Assembly: GCA_002197995.1 (NCBI GenBank)
Contig: NGZR01000001.1
Span: 11,427,501 to 11,491,500, forward strand
DNA: 64,000 nucleotides
Reading direction: 5' to 3'
Source: Gaeumannomyces sp. JS-464
Taxonomy: Eukaryota > Ascomycota > Sordariomycetes > Magnaporthales > Magnaporthaceae
This document shows, piece after piece, positions 45,870 to 56,252 of the stretch (within the stretch, counting starts at the first letter, position 1; every line of letters begins with the position of its first letter). The notes under the pieces are model-generated. The model searched no databases, was not told the DNA's origin, and saw only the letters and a list, made by a program, of their open reading frames with translations. The position numbers and the translations under genes are program-made.

Positions 45870-47879
45870 CTACATGCACTGCGCATGGCCTCCTTCGCCT
45901 GTGGAGAAGGGTCAAAGGCGTTGTTAGCAAAAGGGCACGGCACCAGAAAGAAGAGACAAGCTCGGGAAAAACCCACCACTGATAATCTTGCCCACAGCCT
46001 GCACCAGGCTGATGGCCATGACGGCGCAGCCAAACGCCACGATGGCCATGGCCACGTAGGTGCGCCAGCTGCGGGTCGCGAGCTTGATGTAGCACAGCGG
46101 CGGCAGGATGTAGGCCATGGCACAGGCCGAGGTGCTGCCGACGAGCTCGAAGATGACGCCCAGGTCGCACGTGAGCAGGCTCAGCACCATGGCGGACACG
46201 ACCAGGCCCGTGCTGAGGGCCAGGTGCAGGCGCAGGCTGAAGCCCGGCAGGGTCGGCCAGAAGTAGTTCATCATGACCTCGCGGCACACAAAGGCCTCGA
46301 GCGGCAGCGTCGTCAGCATGTTGAGGCCGAAGCAGAGGCGCGCCACCGTCACCATGGTGTTGTCCGAGGGGAAGTTGTTGAGCACGTTGCCGAGCGTCTT
46401 GTCGCCGAACGTCAGGAAGCCGGCCAGGGCGAGGACGAGGCAGGCCAGCATGGAGACGCCGGTCGAGTAGTGCGTCACGCGCGAGAAGCGGTCGATGGTG
46501 GGGGTCTTGAGCGAGCCGTAGATGAGGAGGGAGTTGTGGTGGCAGACAAAGGCTGTGTTGTTGAGGTGGCTGTCAGTCTCTATGGGAAGGATAATAAAAG
46601 CAGGACAACATGTCATACCAAAAGATATCACGCCAATGGCCTGCGATATGCCCGAGTTCACCGTGAGCAGCGGCGTGCTGAACGAGCCCCTGGCCTCCCG
46701 CGGCGTCAGCGCGCCCTGGACTACGACCGTGACGACGATGACGGCCATGCTGACCAGCGCGAGCGTGCTCGCCTTGGCCAGCTTGGAGATGTCCCTGTAG
46801 AGCGTCAGCGGGTAGCTGACGCCCATGGTGAAGATAACAATCACAACCCGCCGGTCCGCCAGCACGCCCAGGGCCGGGTACTCGGCCAGGTTGGGCCAGA
46901 TGGCGAGCAGGACGTGCGGGATGCTGTCGCCGACGATGACCCCGAAGGCCACCATGCCGCCGAACGCAAAGGCCCACTGGGCCAGGCTGATGGCGACCAG
47001 GCCCGTGCGGCCGAAGCAGCGCTCGACGGTGCCCTGGAAGCTGTTTGCGCCCGAGAGCTTGCTGTTGATGACGATGAGGCAAATGGTCCAGTCGACGACG
47101 ACGGTGAGACCCACAAGCAGCAGCACGCCCGCCAGCAGGCCGGCCTGCTTGAAGGCGTACGGCTGGCCGATGATGCCCGCGCCGATGATGCTGTTGGCCA
47201 TGTTCATGAAGGCGGACCGCAGGCCGCTCTTGGGCCGGCCGTCGTGCGGGTGGTCGCCGACGTCGGTGCCGTCGTCGCCGTCGTCTTCTGTAGTCCACCC
47301 GCCTTCAGAGGACGCGCGCCGGGCCCCGCGCCGCTCGCTGCCCCAGGAGCGGCCGCTGTTGGCGAGGGCGACGGCAGGGGCCTCGATCTCGGTCAGCAGC
47401 AGGCGGCGCTGCTCCTCGCCGCCGGCGTTCTCGGGTTCCGAGTCGACGTCGAAGCTGTCCATGCTGTCGAAGCTGTCGCGCGACGAAGGGGAGATGAGCG
47501 GGAACTGGAAGCCGGCCGACGGGCGGCGGGCTTGTTGTTGCTGCTGCTGCTGCGCGAACATGGGGTTGTCGTCGACGACGGTCGGGGTCAGGTCGAAGCG
47601 CACGCGGTTCGGGGTGCGCGGGCCGGACGACAGGCCCGGCGAGTGCAGGGCCGGGCGCGGCGACAGCTGTCGGGGCCGCTGCTGCTCGCCGGACGTGGTG
47701 GCGGCGGAGGGTGGTGCTGCTATAAGGGGGCTGAGGGATCCGTGGTTGCGGTCGTCGTCGGCGGCGTCGTCGTCGCCCGGGCCGGTCGGGGCGGCCAGGA
47801 GGCCAGTGTCTTCGTCGTCGGCATGCTGGGCGTTGGTTCCTCGAGCAGCTTCTGGGTGGTTGGATCTGGCCTTGGCCAT
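45870..47879 (-). CDS. Vacuolar-type amino acid transporter (AVT/SLC38 family)
   Basis: Three exons on the minus strand: 47879-46619, 46552-45977, 45898-45870; introns 66 and 78 nt (the second with branch GCTAAC and CACAG acceptor); 621 residues. The first 230 residues are an acidic, Ser/Pro/Gln-rich cytosolic tail with a Q7 run. Then comes the AAAP transporter core: FMNMANSIIGAGIIGQPYAF in the first membrane helix, FGGMVAFGVIVGDSIPHVL, SFAFVCHHNSLLIYGSL (formed across intron 1), and about ten or eleven hydrophobic segments. The AFVCHHN motif is typical of fungal Avt5/6/7-like and SLC38 proteins, which export neutral or acidic amino acids from the vacuole; which subtype is not decided. The last exon codes only for the end GGEGGHAQCM. 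Reading through that intron instead would stop at 45924. Confidence 0.9.
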
Positions 47880-49114
47880 TGGGGCTCGTGGTTCATCACC
47901 TGCTCATCTTGTGGCGCAGGGCGTTGGGGGGGAGTAGGCTGTCGCTCTCTGAAGGGGATTAGAGGTTAGGCTTTTGGCAAGAGACCCTCTACGTAGCTAG
48001 GCGGCCCAGGTGGGAGTCTCTGTTGAAGCTTTTTTGTACACGTATGACGGCGACTCGGATCTGTTCCGTGGCCGCAAAGTGTCAAACCGCCGGCCTGTCG
48101 CGAAAAAAGGGGTCTGGACCAGGAGGCGCCCTACTGCTGCCCAGGCAGGCCTAGCCAGCTGCGATTAGATAAGAAAATGGGGCCGAGCGCCACTAACGAA
48201 TAACCTAATTCTCGTCCCCTGCGTCAGCACGACTGACAAAGGCCGCATTCGTGATTGAATCCACCAGCCATTACCGGGCAGTTACTTGAATGCGAGTGAA
48301 CGAAAACAGCGTATCTTCCCAGGACACATTCCATTCGGAGGCTGGATGTTAAACTGTGAATCCCGGAATGGGGATTTTGGACGTCATGTGCTTTGTGAAG
48401 AACCCTTTGTACTTCCACATCTGCTAGGACAATTCTGTGTATAAATAGCCTGCCTCTCGATGCCCTTCCTCCTTCCTTGACCATCCCAGCACGCAGACAC
48501 AATCCAGCCCCCGTGCGCTCATACACTGTACCCTATCTACCCTTGACATCAATCCCCAATCTGCTTCCATCGCTTCTCTGCTTATACCTTCCCAACCCAA
48601 CTGCCCCTCGACAAGCCCGCATCCCCTGATGAGCGCCCTCGCCTGGTTGAGCATGCGTGAACTTGCAACTCGTCGCCAGTCGACGACGGTAGTTACGGTA
48701 TGCCGTGTCCCTCCCTCCCTCCCTCGGGGACAGCTCGACACCCGGGCAAACTAGCTCCACGCTCTTTCCGTCGTATTCGTCGAGGATTTGATTTTCAATC
48801 CGTTGTTTTTCTATACCGCATTTGGCCAAGGTAGCCCAGTCGAGGTGGCGGCCAACCAAGTCAGCCATTCGTTCAAGCAAATCAATCCGAAATATATATT
48901 GGGCCCGAAAGACTGGTTTGGTTGGCGTCCATCTTGAAGCGGCTAGCTTGGCCGAATGCGGTATAGGAAAAAAAAAGGGTATGCCGAAGTCAAACCCCCA
49001 GATGGAAACCATCGAAGCAGGGTGAGCTGGTTTGTTCCGGTGCCTAGCTGTCTGTCCCCAAGCCTCGGGATGGCCCCATCTTCAACAATAGCCTGGCTTA
49101 TATGTGCGCCGGGC
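47880..49114. other. Intergenic region, promoter of the transporter gene
   Basis: No gene recognised. From about 49079 rightward, degenerate repeats of roughly 67 nt begin. Confidence 0.4.
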
Positions 49115-49383
49115 CCAGCATCCTTTTCGATCGGCCCGACGCCGTCCTCAACGACAGCTCAATTCATACGTGTGCCAACCCGGCAACGTCTGTCATCCAG
49201 CCCTCCGACGTCGTTGCCAACGACGGACCAGCTCATCCGTGTACCGCCCAATACACGGATGGGCTGGGTCGCCGTTGGTACCGGTATCCAAGGGCTGGAT
49301 GGTGGATGTTGTCGAGCCTGGTATACGTGCACACGGGCTGTCGTTGAGGACGGCGTCGGTGGGTGGCTCGAAAGAGATGCTGG
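49115..49383. repeat. Imperfect inverted repeat, arms about 130 bp, 8-bp loop
   Basis: Left arm 49115-49243 and right arm 49252-49383 are reverse complements with mismatches and small gaps. The best block (49138-49158 against 49337-49357) is identical for 21 bases, and the centre is TCCGTGTA...TACACGGA. The left arm is itself built from degenerate direct units of about 67 nt (starts near 49079, 49145, 49213), so the structure is a head-to-head duplication of a minisatellite-like repeat. Both strands therefore encode similar peptides (for example DAVLNDS and AHPC), which is a by-product, not evidence for a gene. A transcript would form a long hairpin. Confidence 0.75.
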
Positions 49384-49436
49384 ACTTGGCCACGACGGTC
49401 TCCCCATGGGTTTGCGGCGCGTGTTTTCGGGGTGGG

Positions 49437-49546
49437 GTTTAGTTGCTAGTCGGAGCGCGTATAAACTGGGTTATCAAAGGTCGCGTGTCAGGGGCCGGGT
49501 TGGGGGCCGGCGAGGGTTGTGGTTTCTTAGGGGTCGTCCTGCGCGG
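49437..49546 (-). pseudogene. Decayed fragment resembling the 3' coding end of the arylsulfatase gene
   Basis: About 110 bp aligns in the same orientation with 54281-54387 in the last exon of the sulfatase gene. By eye about 70% of positions match, including an identical 16-base block (AGGGGTCGTCCTGCGC). On the minus strand the QDDPYEITN codons appear as QDDP-stop-ETT, and further stops follow, so it cannot code. Several differences are C to T or G to A, as expected from RIP, but others are not. It may come from this gene or from a lost paralogue. Confidence 0.5.
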
Positions 49547-49879
49547 CCAAGCTTTTGCCAGGTACCTATCATAGGGGAAAGGGGAGTTCCTGGTCATGAT
49601 CTTAGTAAAAGTTGAGATGGCTCGACAGGGCGTCCCTTGTATAATATTGGCCCTAATATAATCGTGGATATTGTTAAAACGAAGTACCGTTGTTGTCCGC
49701 CCAAAAAGTGGCTGCACATAATGTTTAACAACCCCCTTTTTCCCTTTAAGGTACATAGGTGTCGGTACATGTAGCTTACATGGCCTCGAGATGGTGGCCC
49801 GAAAAAAACTGTCGTCATAGACTCAATCTGGAATGCCTGTCTGGAGGTTGGCCGAGATCGAAAAGCACCGCGAAGACTC

Positions 49880-50841
49880 CTACCAGTTAAGCCCGCCCGT
49901 GTAATGATAATTGTAGCCTCCCCACCCATTCGGCACCCTGTAGCCCGGGGTTATGGCGTCCATCGTCATGTTGTGTCGGAACGTCTCCATCTGCATTGCC
50001 ATGGCCATATCGGCAGCGCCCATCCCGATCCCTTGCTGTCCCTGCCCGCCGCCGAACCGGCACCTGTATTCCCTCACCCAAGTAGCCTGCCTCTCCTTGT
50101 ACACCCTCTGCGTTTCCACGTCCCCCGTCGCCGGGACCCCGGGCGGCATCAGCGACTCCGCCTCGATGGGGCCGGCGGGGAGCGCTCCCTGGGCAGAGAG
50201 CCTGTCGCGGTGGCGCGCGAGGAGGGCGGAGTGGGCCTTTGCCTGGCCGACAGGGTAGATCAACCCGTCGCGCACCATCATGGCCCGGAAGCCCTGCCTG
50301 GTGAGGCCCGGGGCCGTCGTCGCCGTCGCGGGCGCGTACTCCAGCCCGAAGATGCGCCACGCCATCTCCATGCCCGCGTTGACCCTCGCGTGCGGGGAGG
50401 AGGAGCCGCCGCCCCCCTGGTGCGCATGGCGGAAGAGCAGGAACGGCAGGTTGTCGTCGGACGGGTAGCCGAGCTCGTCGTACACGGCGGCGAGGCGGGT
50501 CGGGGTCAGGATGTCGGCGGCGCAGGAGGCGTCGGCCTGCAGGGCGAGGGTGAAGATGGCGTCGAGGAGACGGACAAATTGGGGCGAGGGGGTGGTTTTG
50601 TCCGCGAGGATGAGGAGGCCCACGATGCGGGCCCGCCGCGGCCCGAAGCGGGAGACGGAGGTCGGCACAGGGGGATGATGGTAAGGCGGCGGCTGGTTGC
50701 GGCCGGGCCGGGCATTTGGGGACCACCCTGGAGACTTTGCTGTCGGGCCAGCTCCATTTGCTGCTGCTGGTATTGCTGGACACCCTCCGCGACCGAATCG
50801 CGAACCAGGCGACCAACCTCGCGGAGTGTCTTGAACACCAT
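49880..50841 (-). CDS. Uncharacterised fungal protein, one frameshift
   Basis: The start at ATG 50841 gives MVFKTLREVGRLVRDSVAEG, an amphipathic opening, then a Gln-rich stretch and a conserved-looking core: RIVGLLILADKTTPSPQFVR, LTPTRLAAVYDELGYPSDDN, GMEMAWRIFGLEY, LTRQGFRAMMVRDGLIYP and VYKERQATWVREYRCRFGGG. The core is reminiscent of fungal DUF7514-type proteins, but I am not sure. The first 48 residues are in a different frame from the rest. One missing G in CCCGGCCCGGCCGC near 50705-50715 (minus strand) restores MPGPGRNQPPPYHH and yields 320 residues. The upstream alternative in the core frame (from 50881) gives an implausible N-terminus. No function can be assigned. Confidence 0.6.
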
Positions 50842-52705
50842 GGTGAAGAAGCAGCGGCGATTGGAGAAAACGACCAAACACCTAGACTGCCGTCGCCTCC
50901 ATGCCGCGACTGGAGGTGTGCCCAGACGATGCTCACAGGATACGGAGGGGGTTTTATCCTCCCAACACGCCCAAACCTACTGGCGCGGGGTCTATCAGCC
51001 CCCCGGACACTAGCTCTGTGGGCTGGAAGCGTTCACATGCACATGGAAGCCATGGACGCCTCGCCAATGCCAGCGAGCCTTTTGATAACGCTGCGTTAGG
51101 TTTTCCGTGACTAAATCGGAGGCGTTTGGTTCGTTGCCAGCGCCCGGGCAGGCCTTGGCTGTCCCGGGGCATTGCGGACTTTGAACATTGCGACCACTGC
51201 ACAGGTTGCGTCGTCGGGTCTCAGCGGCGTGTGTGTGGATAGCGACTATACAAATCACGATTTCCCCCCGAATTTTACGCAAAATCTGGTGCTTCTCTTT
51301 ACTCGACGCGGAGCAGAACCTTGGGGAAAAACTGGTGGCTCTCCAGGAGGCAAAACATCATCTCCCGAGCCCGGCTATGGGGAGGGTCGAACGGGATCCT
51401 CATTGGAAATCTTTTACATGAGCCACGTCAACGTCCCGCCAGCTATCCAACGTTTTTAGCGTCCGACCCTCTGAGAGGGTGGAGGGTAGAAGCTCTGGCG
51501 TCGTTCTGCGCTTGCGAGGTTGAGGAGGTCACTCGTCCAAGTGGGGAAGCAGGACGTTTGCCGTTTGTTAGCTCATGTCCGAAGCTAGCGGCGGCGGCCA
51601 ACGTATCAAGTCCGCGTATCAAATGGCTCGAAGCCAACAGGACGCGGGGGTAGTAAGTTAAGTGATTTTGTGATACTTGCTCTTTCGCCGCCTCCTTGAA
51701 GGTGCACCAGGGCGCCAGACACCAGGCCGAGAGGTACAGCAATTTTCCAGATTTTTCTTATCTGCTGACGGAGGAGTAAGCTATATAGCAAGATTCTTTA
51801 CTTCATCCTATAAAAGCCGCTTAACTCCCGCAAAGCCTCAAACACGACCTGCAAAGCCAACCTTTCGCACTAGGAGGCATTCCGCCAGTTGGCCAAAGCT
51901 CCTGCTGGGGAACGGGGTACCTTCTGGTGCGAGGCGGATGTTCCTGTTCCCTAGCTTGCTTTTCGCATCGACCATACATAAAGCATCCTCCTGCACGGCT
52001 CCACGCCTATCGCCGGTCCCTACGTGTCCCGGCAAGCTCTCACTGCTCTCGGCCGCCGCGGCCCTCTTGGCGGCCCTGACCACCCTTTCATTGTTGATGT
52101 GGCACTCCAGAGCGCCGGTTGGCCACGGCTCATCTCTACATTGAGGCTACCGCCTCCACCGTATGTGCCCTGCCGTTCGGTAGCACGGTGGCCGCCCTGG
52201 TCGGCGTCGCCCCCTCTAAGCCTCTGCCGGGTATTATACCAACCCGGATGGCGGCGGCGGCGGGATTGCGGTGCCAAACGCCGCCACATCAGAGTACAGC
52301 CTCGAGTTTTTGGAAAAGCCGGAGCGGCGGGCTCGTTACACATTCTATCGATGCGTGCGGGGGAAGACGGAGGGATTACGCCAATGGCTGAATACGTTGG
52401 GGTGGTCGGTACCCGAAGCTCTGGCTGGGGGTGTTGGGGACACTGTGACACCAAGCTAGATACATAGGTATCGCCGTCACATCTCCTCAAGTCGGGATTT
52501 CCCCTCGGGGGTTACACAACTTACCCTAGAGCTACGTGACCTACCCTATAAGGTGGAACATCGCGGCCGCGTCAACCGCGCCATGATCTTGTTCCGCCAA
52601 ACAATCAAGTCCGCACACATAGTCCTCTACCCTACACCAATATCAACAATTCTACCTGCTTCCGGTCCAAGAGTGCTTGTTCCTGCCCTCTGGCCCTATT
52701 GAAAA
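50842..52705. other. Decayed or non-coding interval
   Basis: No intact gene. Between 51677 and 52467 several frames show short protein-like pieces (a hydrophobic stretch LSLLSAAAALLAALTTLSLL, and YSLEFLEKPERRARYTFYRC) in different frames, which may be a broken gene. The right end is the likely leader of the zf-3CxxC gene. Confidence 0.35.
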
Positions 52706-53212
52706 ATGTCAAACAAGTCCTCCGACCCTAAGGGGGTGACGGGGCCCTCCGCCATGTTTCCGTCGCTTCATCAAGATGTCTGGAACGCAGTCTCTGATGA
52801 GATCGCCTCGATATGGTTCGACGAGCAGGACACCAACAACGGCTCCAACAACGAGTACCCGACCCACGTAATGGGCAGGTTCGTGTGCCGCAAACGCGGC
52901 TGTCCAAAGGGCGGCTGGGGCAGCAAAAAGGTGGCCATCCTCATTCGCGGGTATCCCGGGAACCGGTACAACGCCGTCGTGTTTAACCAGCGGTGCGAGC
53001 GTTGCAACAAATTCGGCATCCTGAAGCTGGACAAGACATCGTACGTCGAGCGGGTCGCGTACCGGCTGAAGAAGTGGGCGGGCGTTCAGATGGGCGAGCA
53101 ACACTACGGCCAGGGGGCGGGTCCGCCGCACAGAGAAGACCTTTGCGAGGGGTGCAAGCAGGGCTACTGTCGCGAGGGCAGTGCCTGGAAGGGCATCGGC
53201 TTGGGGTACTGA
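52706..53212 (+). CDS. zf-3CxxC zinc-finger protein
   Basis: Single exon, 168 residues. It shows the three cysteine pairs of the 3CxxC zinc-binding domain: CRKRGC with the following GGWGSKKVAILIRGY, then QRCERCNKFGILKLD, then LCEGCKQGYC. The stretch SYVERVAYRLKKWAG between the second and third pair is also typical. The family includes fungal proteins of unknown role and animal receptor-transporting proteins. Start chosen at the ATG after a pyrimidine-rich leader. The gene is complete and not frame-broken, although it sits in a repeat-rich neighbourhood. Confidence 0.88.
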   Translation: MSNKSSDPKGVTGPSAMFPSLHQDVWNAVSDEIASIWFDEQDTNNGSNNEYPTHVMGRFVCRKRGCPKGGWGSKKVAILIRGYPGNRYNAVVFNQRCERCNKFGILKLDKTSYVERVAYRLKKWAGVQMGEQHYGQGAGPPHREDLCEGCKQGYCREGSAWKGIGLGY

Positions 53213-53881
53213 CTGGCGAGACCTGAAGGTCGGGATCGGGTGGGCTGAAAACCAAGATTGTCGGAAGGAACAATGACCGAGCGAGCGAGGTGTGAAATGC
53301 TGCTCTTTGAGTTGGACGGACGTCGCTCCGGGCACAACGGTTGACCCGAGATGGGAATCGAACGACCAGGCGTTATTGAATTTCCGGGATGGGCTGTTGG
53401 GATTTCACAAATTGAGATATTGGGACGGCCAAAACAGCTGCTGGTCTGTTCTGGACTAATTACCGGAATCGTCATGAAGCCGGCCTGCTGACTTACAGCA
53501 AGAGGCTTGACGCGACATACATTACTGCTGTGGGCAAAGTTTCGCCCCGCGCCGGTCACTGGACCCAACGCCCAATGTTTAGGCGGCCCTGCGGGAAAAA
53601 AAGCCCGGAGGCCGAGTGGTAAACACTTCAAAAATACGCACAGCCTAGGACATCAGAACGGAACTTACTGCGCGCGCGCATATGAGCGCGGCGGCATGCG
53701 CAGAGTCGCCCAGCCGCAGCCGTACTTGCTGGGCTCGGCTGCGGGTTGGTCGAGCTGAAAAGAATAATGGGACATGCAGGCTAAAAGGTCGGGCACACGT
53801 ATAAATCGTAACCTATACCCGACATCAATACTAGTACTACTAACCTGTTCAAAAAAAAAAAAAAAAAAAAAAAAAAACACA
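53213..53881. other. Convergent intergenic region with a long A run
   Basis: 3' flanks of the zf-3CxxC and sulfatase genes. A run of about 27 A (53851-53877) begins only four bases beyond the sulfatase stop codon, so the sulfatase 3' UTR starts with poly-U. Confidence 0.6.
53851..53877. repeat. Poly-A run of about 27
   Basis: Uninterrupted A run on the plus strand, immediately after the sulfatase stop in minus-strand sense. Confidence 0.9.
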
Positions 53882-56252
53882 CTAGCGACCCCGGATCCCT
53901 CTCGGCTGCAGCGGGTCCAGCTCCTCCTTGGTGAGCGGCCTGGCCTGCTTGAGCATGTCCGCCAGAGTCGCGTGCCTCTGCTCCGCCGTGCCCTCGGGCC
54001 TGTCGTTGGCCACGAGCGGCGTGAACTTGTAGCTCGGCCCCAGCGACGGCGTGTAGTTGCGGTGCGCGAGCCCGAGCCCCTCCTGCGCGCGCGCCGGCCA
54101 GAAGGGCGCCTCGTTGGCCGCCAGCTGCACCGGCAGGCACCGGGCGACGCTGACCCTGGGGAAGGACGCGAACAGGCCGTCGAGCTTGGGGTCCATGGCC
54201 TGCTTGAGCGAGCTGACGCCGGCGGCGCTCGAGTTGGCCACGACGGCCTGCCACGGGTTGCGGCACGTGTCCTCGGCGCACGACTTGGTCGCGAGCAGGA
54301 GCGCGTTGAGGCGGTCCATCAGCCGCTGCGTGTCGGGGTCGGGTTCAGGGCGAGGTTGGTGATCTCGTAGGGGTCGTCCTGCGCCCGTGTTTTCTGGTCA
54401 GATCTGGTCCCGAAAAAAATAGAAAGTGTTTGGGACCCTTACAATGGTGTTGTAGAGCTCCACGTCGCTGGTCTCGCACCAGTGCGAGTACAGGTACCCG
54501 AACCCATCCCCCGCGATCCGGACCGTCTTGTACGTGTTCTTGGGCGACGCAAACTTTGTGGTCGGCGTGCTGATGGACGCGGTGCCCCAGTACTCGACGT
54601 TGAGCACCTCGGCGTTGCCGCCCTCGCCCGAGCCCGGGTGCTTCATCTGCGGGTCCTTCCACTGCGGCAGCAGGCTGCGGCCGTCGAGGAACACGGGCAG
54701 GTCCTCCTTGGCCACGCCCGCGATGTCGAGGAACGTCGGCGCCAGGTCCAGGTGCGAGCCCACCAGCGTCGACCGCGCGCCCTGCGGCACGCCCGGCCCG
54801 CGCACCACGAAGGGGAGGTTGGTGTCCTCGGCAAAGGGCGTCGTCTTGCCCACCTCCATGCGGTGCTGGCCGAGGTGGTAGCCATTGTCGGACGTGTAAA
54901 CGACTGTTTTTTTTTCCCACCGCCCCGGGAGATACGTTAGAGAGAGAAAAAAAAAAGAAGAAAAAAAGTTATAAATGTGTAAAGTTTCGCTGTGTCGGGT
55001 GGGCGCGGTGCTCACCATAGGTGTTGTCCATAACCCCCTTCTCCTCCAGCTTGGCCACGACGTCGGCGACCATCTCGTCGACGCCGGCCAGCGCCTGGGC
55101 CCGGCGGCGGTACTCGGCGTCGGCCCAGCTCACGTCGTCGTCGCCCATGGGCTTGAGGTCGCGCCACGAGACCTTGTTCCGCTGGACCTCGTCGGGCGGG
55201 TTGAAGGCCGGCGTCCGCGGCACCGAGGCGTTGAGGAAGAGGCCCTCATGGCGCTGGCAGGGGACCGTGGTGGCCGTCTCGTCATCCACGTGCGGCGCCG
55301 TCGGCGAAAGGAACAGGAAGAAGGGCTGGTCCTGCTGCGCGGTGAGCTTGTCGAGGCGGTCGAGGCTGAGATGCAGAGTTGTGAGTACATGCATGACGGA
55401 CGCCCCTCCCCTGCCATTTCCGCGAGTGAAGTTGAAGCTGGAGCTTACGCCTTGGCCCGGATAATGTCTGTTTGGTGGAAGCCCTTGAACCAGACGGGGG
55501 TGTTTCCGTTCTCCGACATGACCACTGAGTTGGGTGTGGTCTGGTACGGCTCAAGCTGCAGGTTTGAACTTTGGAGTTAGCAAACATGTCGTCGCACTGA
55601 AAGAATCTTTCTTCTTTTTCCCCGTATCGGCTTACGAAAACGTCGACATGGTTCCAACCCCGTGGCTGAGAAGCCCAGTTCAGGATGTTGACGCCGTTCA
55701 GGAACTTGCCGACATCTACCTTGACGTGTCAGTTGACGGCAATGAACTTTTATATATATATAGGTATAGATCTGCATCAAGACTTACACTCGGTCCGGTA
55801 GCCGGCCTTGTTCAGCCAATGGGGTAGGTAATTGTCCATCTCCCCTGAAAGAGCAAACTTCTCGTAGTTTCCACTGTCGAGAAAACCAAGGGCATCGCGT
55901 TAGTTAGGTAGGTACTTGCTTCTTCACACAAAACGGGAGACCGAGACCAAAACCAGACGCACCCAGGAGCAAACACATTCGTAACATTCGTATTGTGCGC
56001 CGCCTGCCCGCGCAGCAGAGTGACCCTGCTGGGGCAGCACTGCGCCGACGTGGTGTGGTGGTTGACAAAGGAGCTGCCCTTGGCCACCAGCTCCCGCTGC
56101 ACCGTGTCCATGAACTGCATCGAGCCGAGGCGCACGTCCTGGTCGTCGCTCATGATGACCACGATGTTGGGCCGCCCCGCCGCCGCCGCGTGCTGGAGGC
56201 TCAGGGCGACGATGGCCCGTTGCGCCAGGGAGAAGAAGCGCTGGACCGCCAT
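53882..56252 (-). CDS. Secreted arylsulfatase (sulfatase family), one frameshift
   Basis: Seven exons on the minus strand: 56252-55963, 55873-55788, 55715-55636, 55555-55449, 55365-55016, 54903-54443, 54393-53882; introns 89, 72, 80, 83, 112 and 49 nt. Start ATG 56252 gives a signal-peptide-like N-terminus (RAIVALSLQHAAAA) before PNIVVIMSDDQD. The formylglycine signature C-C-P-S-R is at 72-76, metal-binding aspartates at 36-37, then NYLPHWLNKAGYRTEYVGKF formed across an intron, SDNGYHLGQHRM, and QDDPYEITNL near the C-terminus. Known chemistry: hydrolysis of sulfate esters; such fungal enzymes scavenge sulfur. In the last exon one C is missing (AACCCGACCCC near 54340): restoring it continues DPDTQRLMDRLN to the stop and gives 628 residues. 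The frame is open upstream to 56573, including a second hydrophobic stretch, so a longer N-terminus is possible. Confidence 0.88.

Noticed and set aside
45861..47969. 702-codon plus-strand frame opposite the transporter gene
   Set aside because: Arg/His/Ala-rich antisense shadow of the minus-strand transporter exons, caused by strong codon bias.
49102..49442. Genes in the open frames over the inverted repeat
   Set aside because: Similar peptides on both strands follow directly from the palindromic repeat; there is no independent coding evidence.
53335..53380. Box-B-like TTCGATTCCC on the minus strand
   Set aside because: The T-stem does not pair and no D-arm or acceptor stem can be formed upstream.
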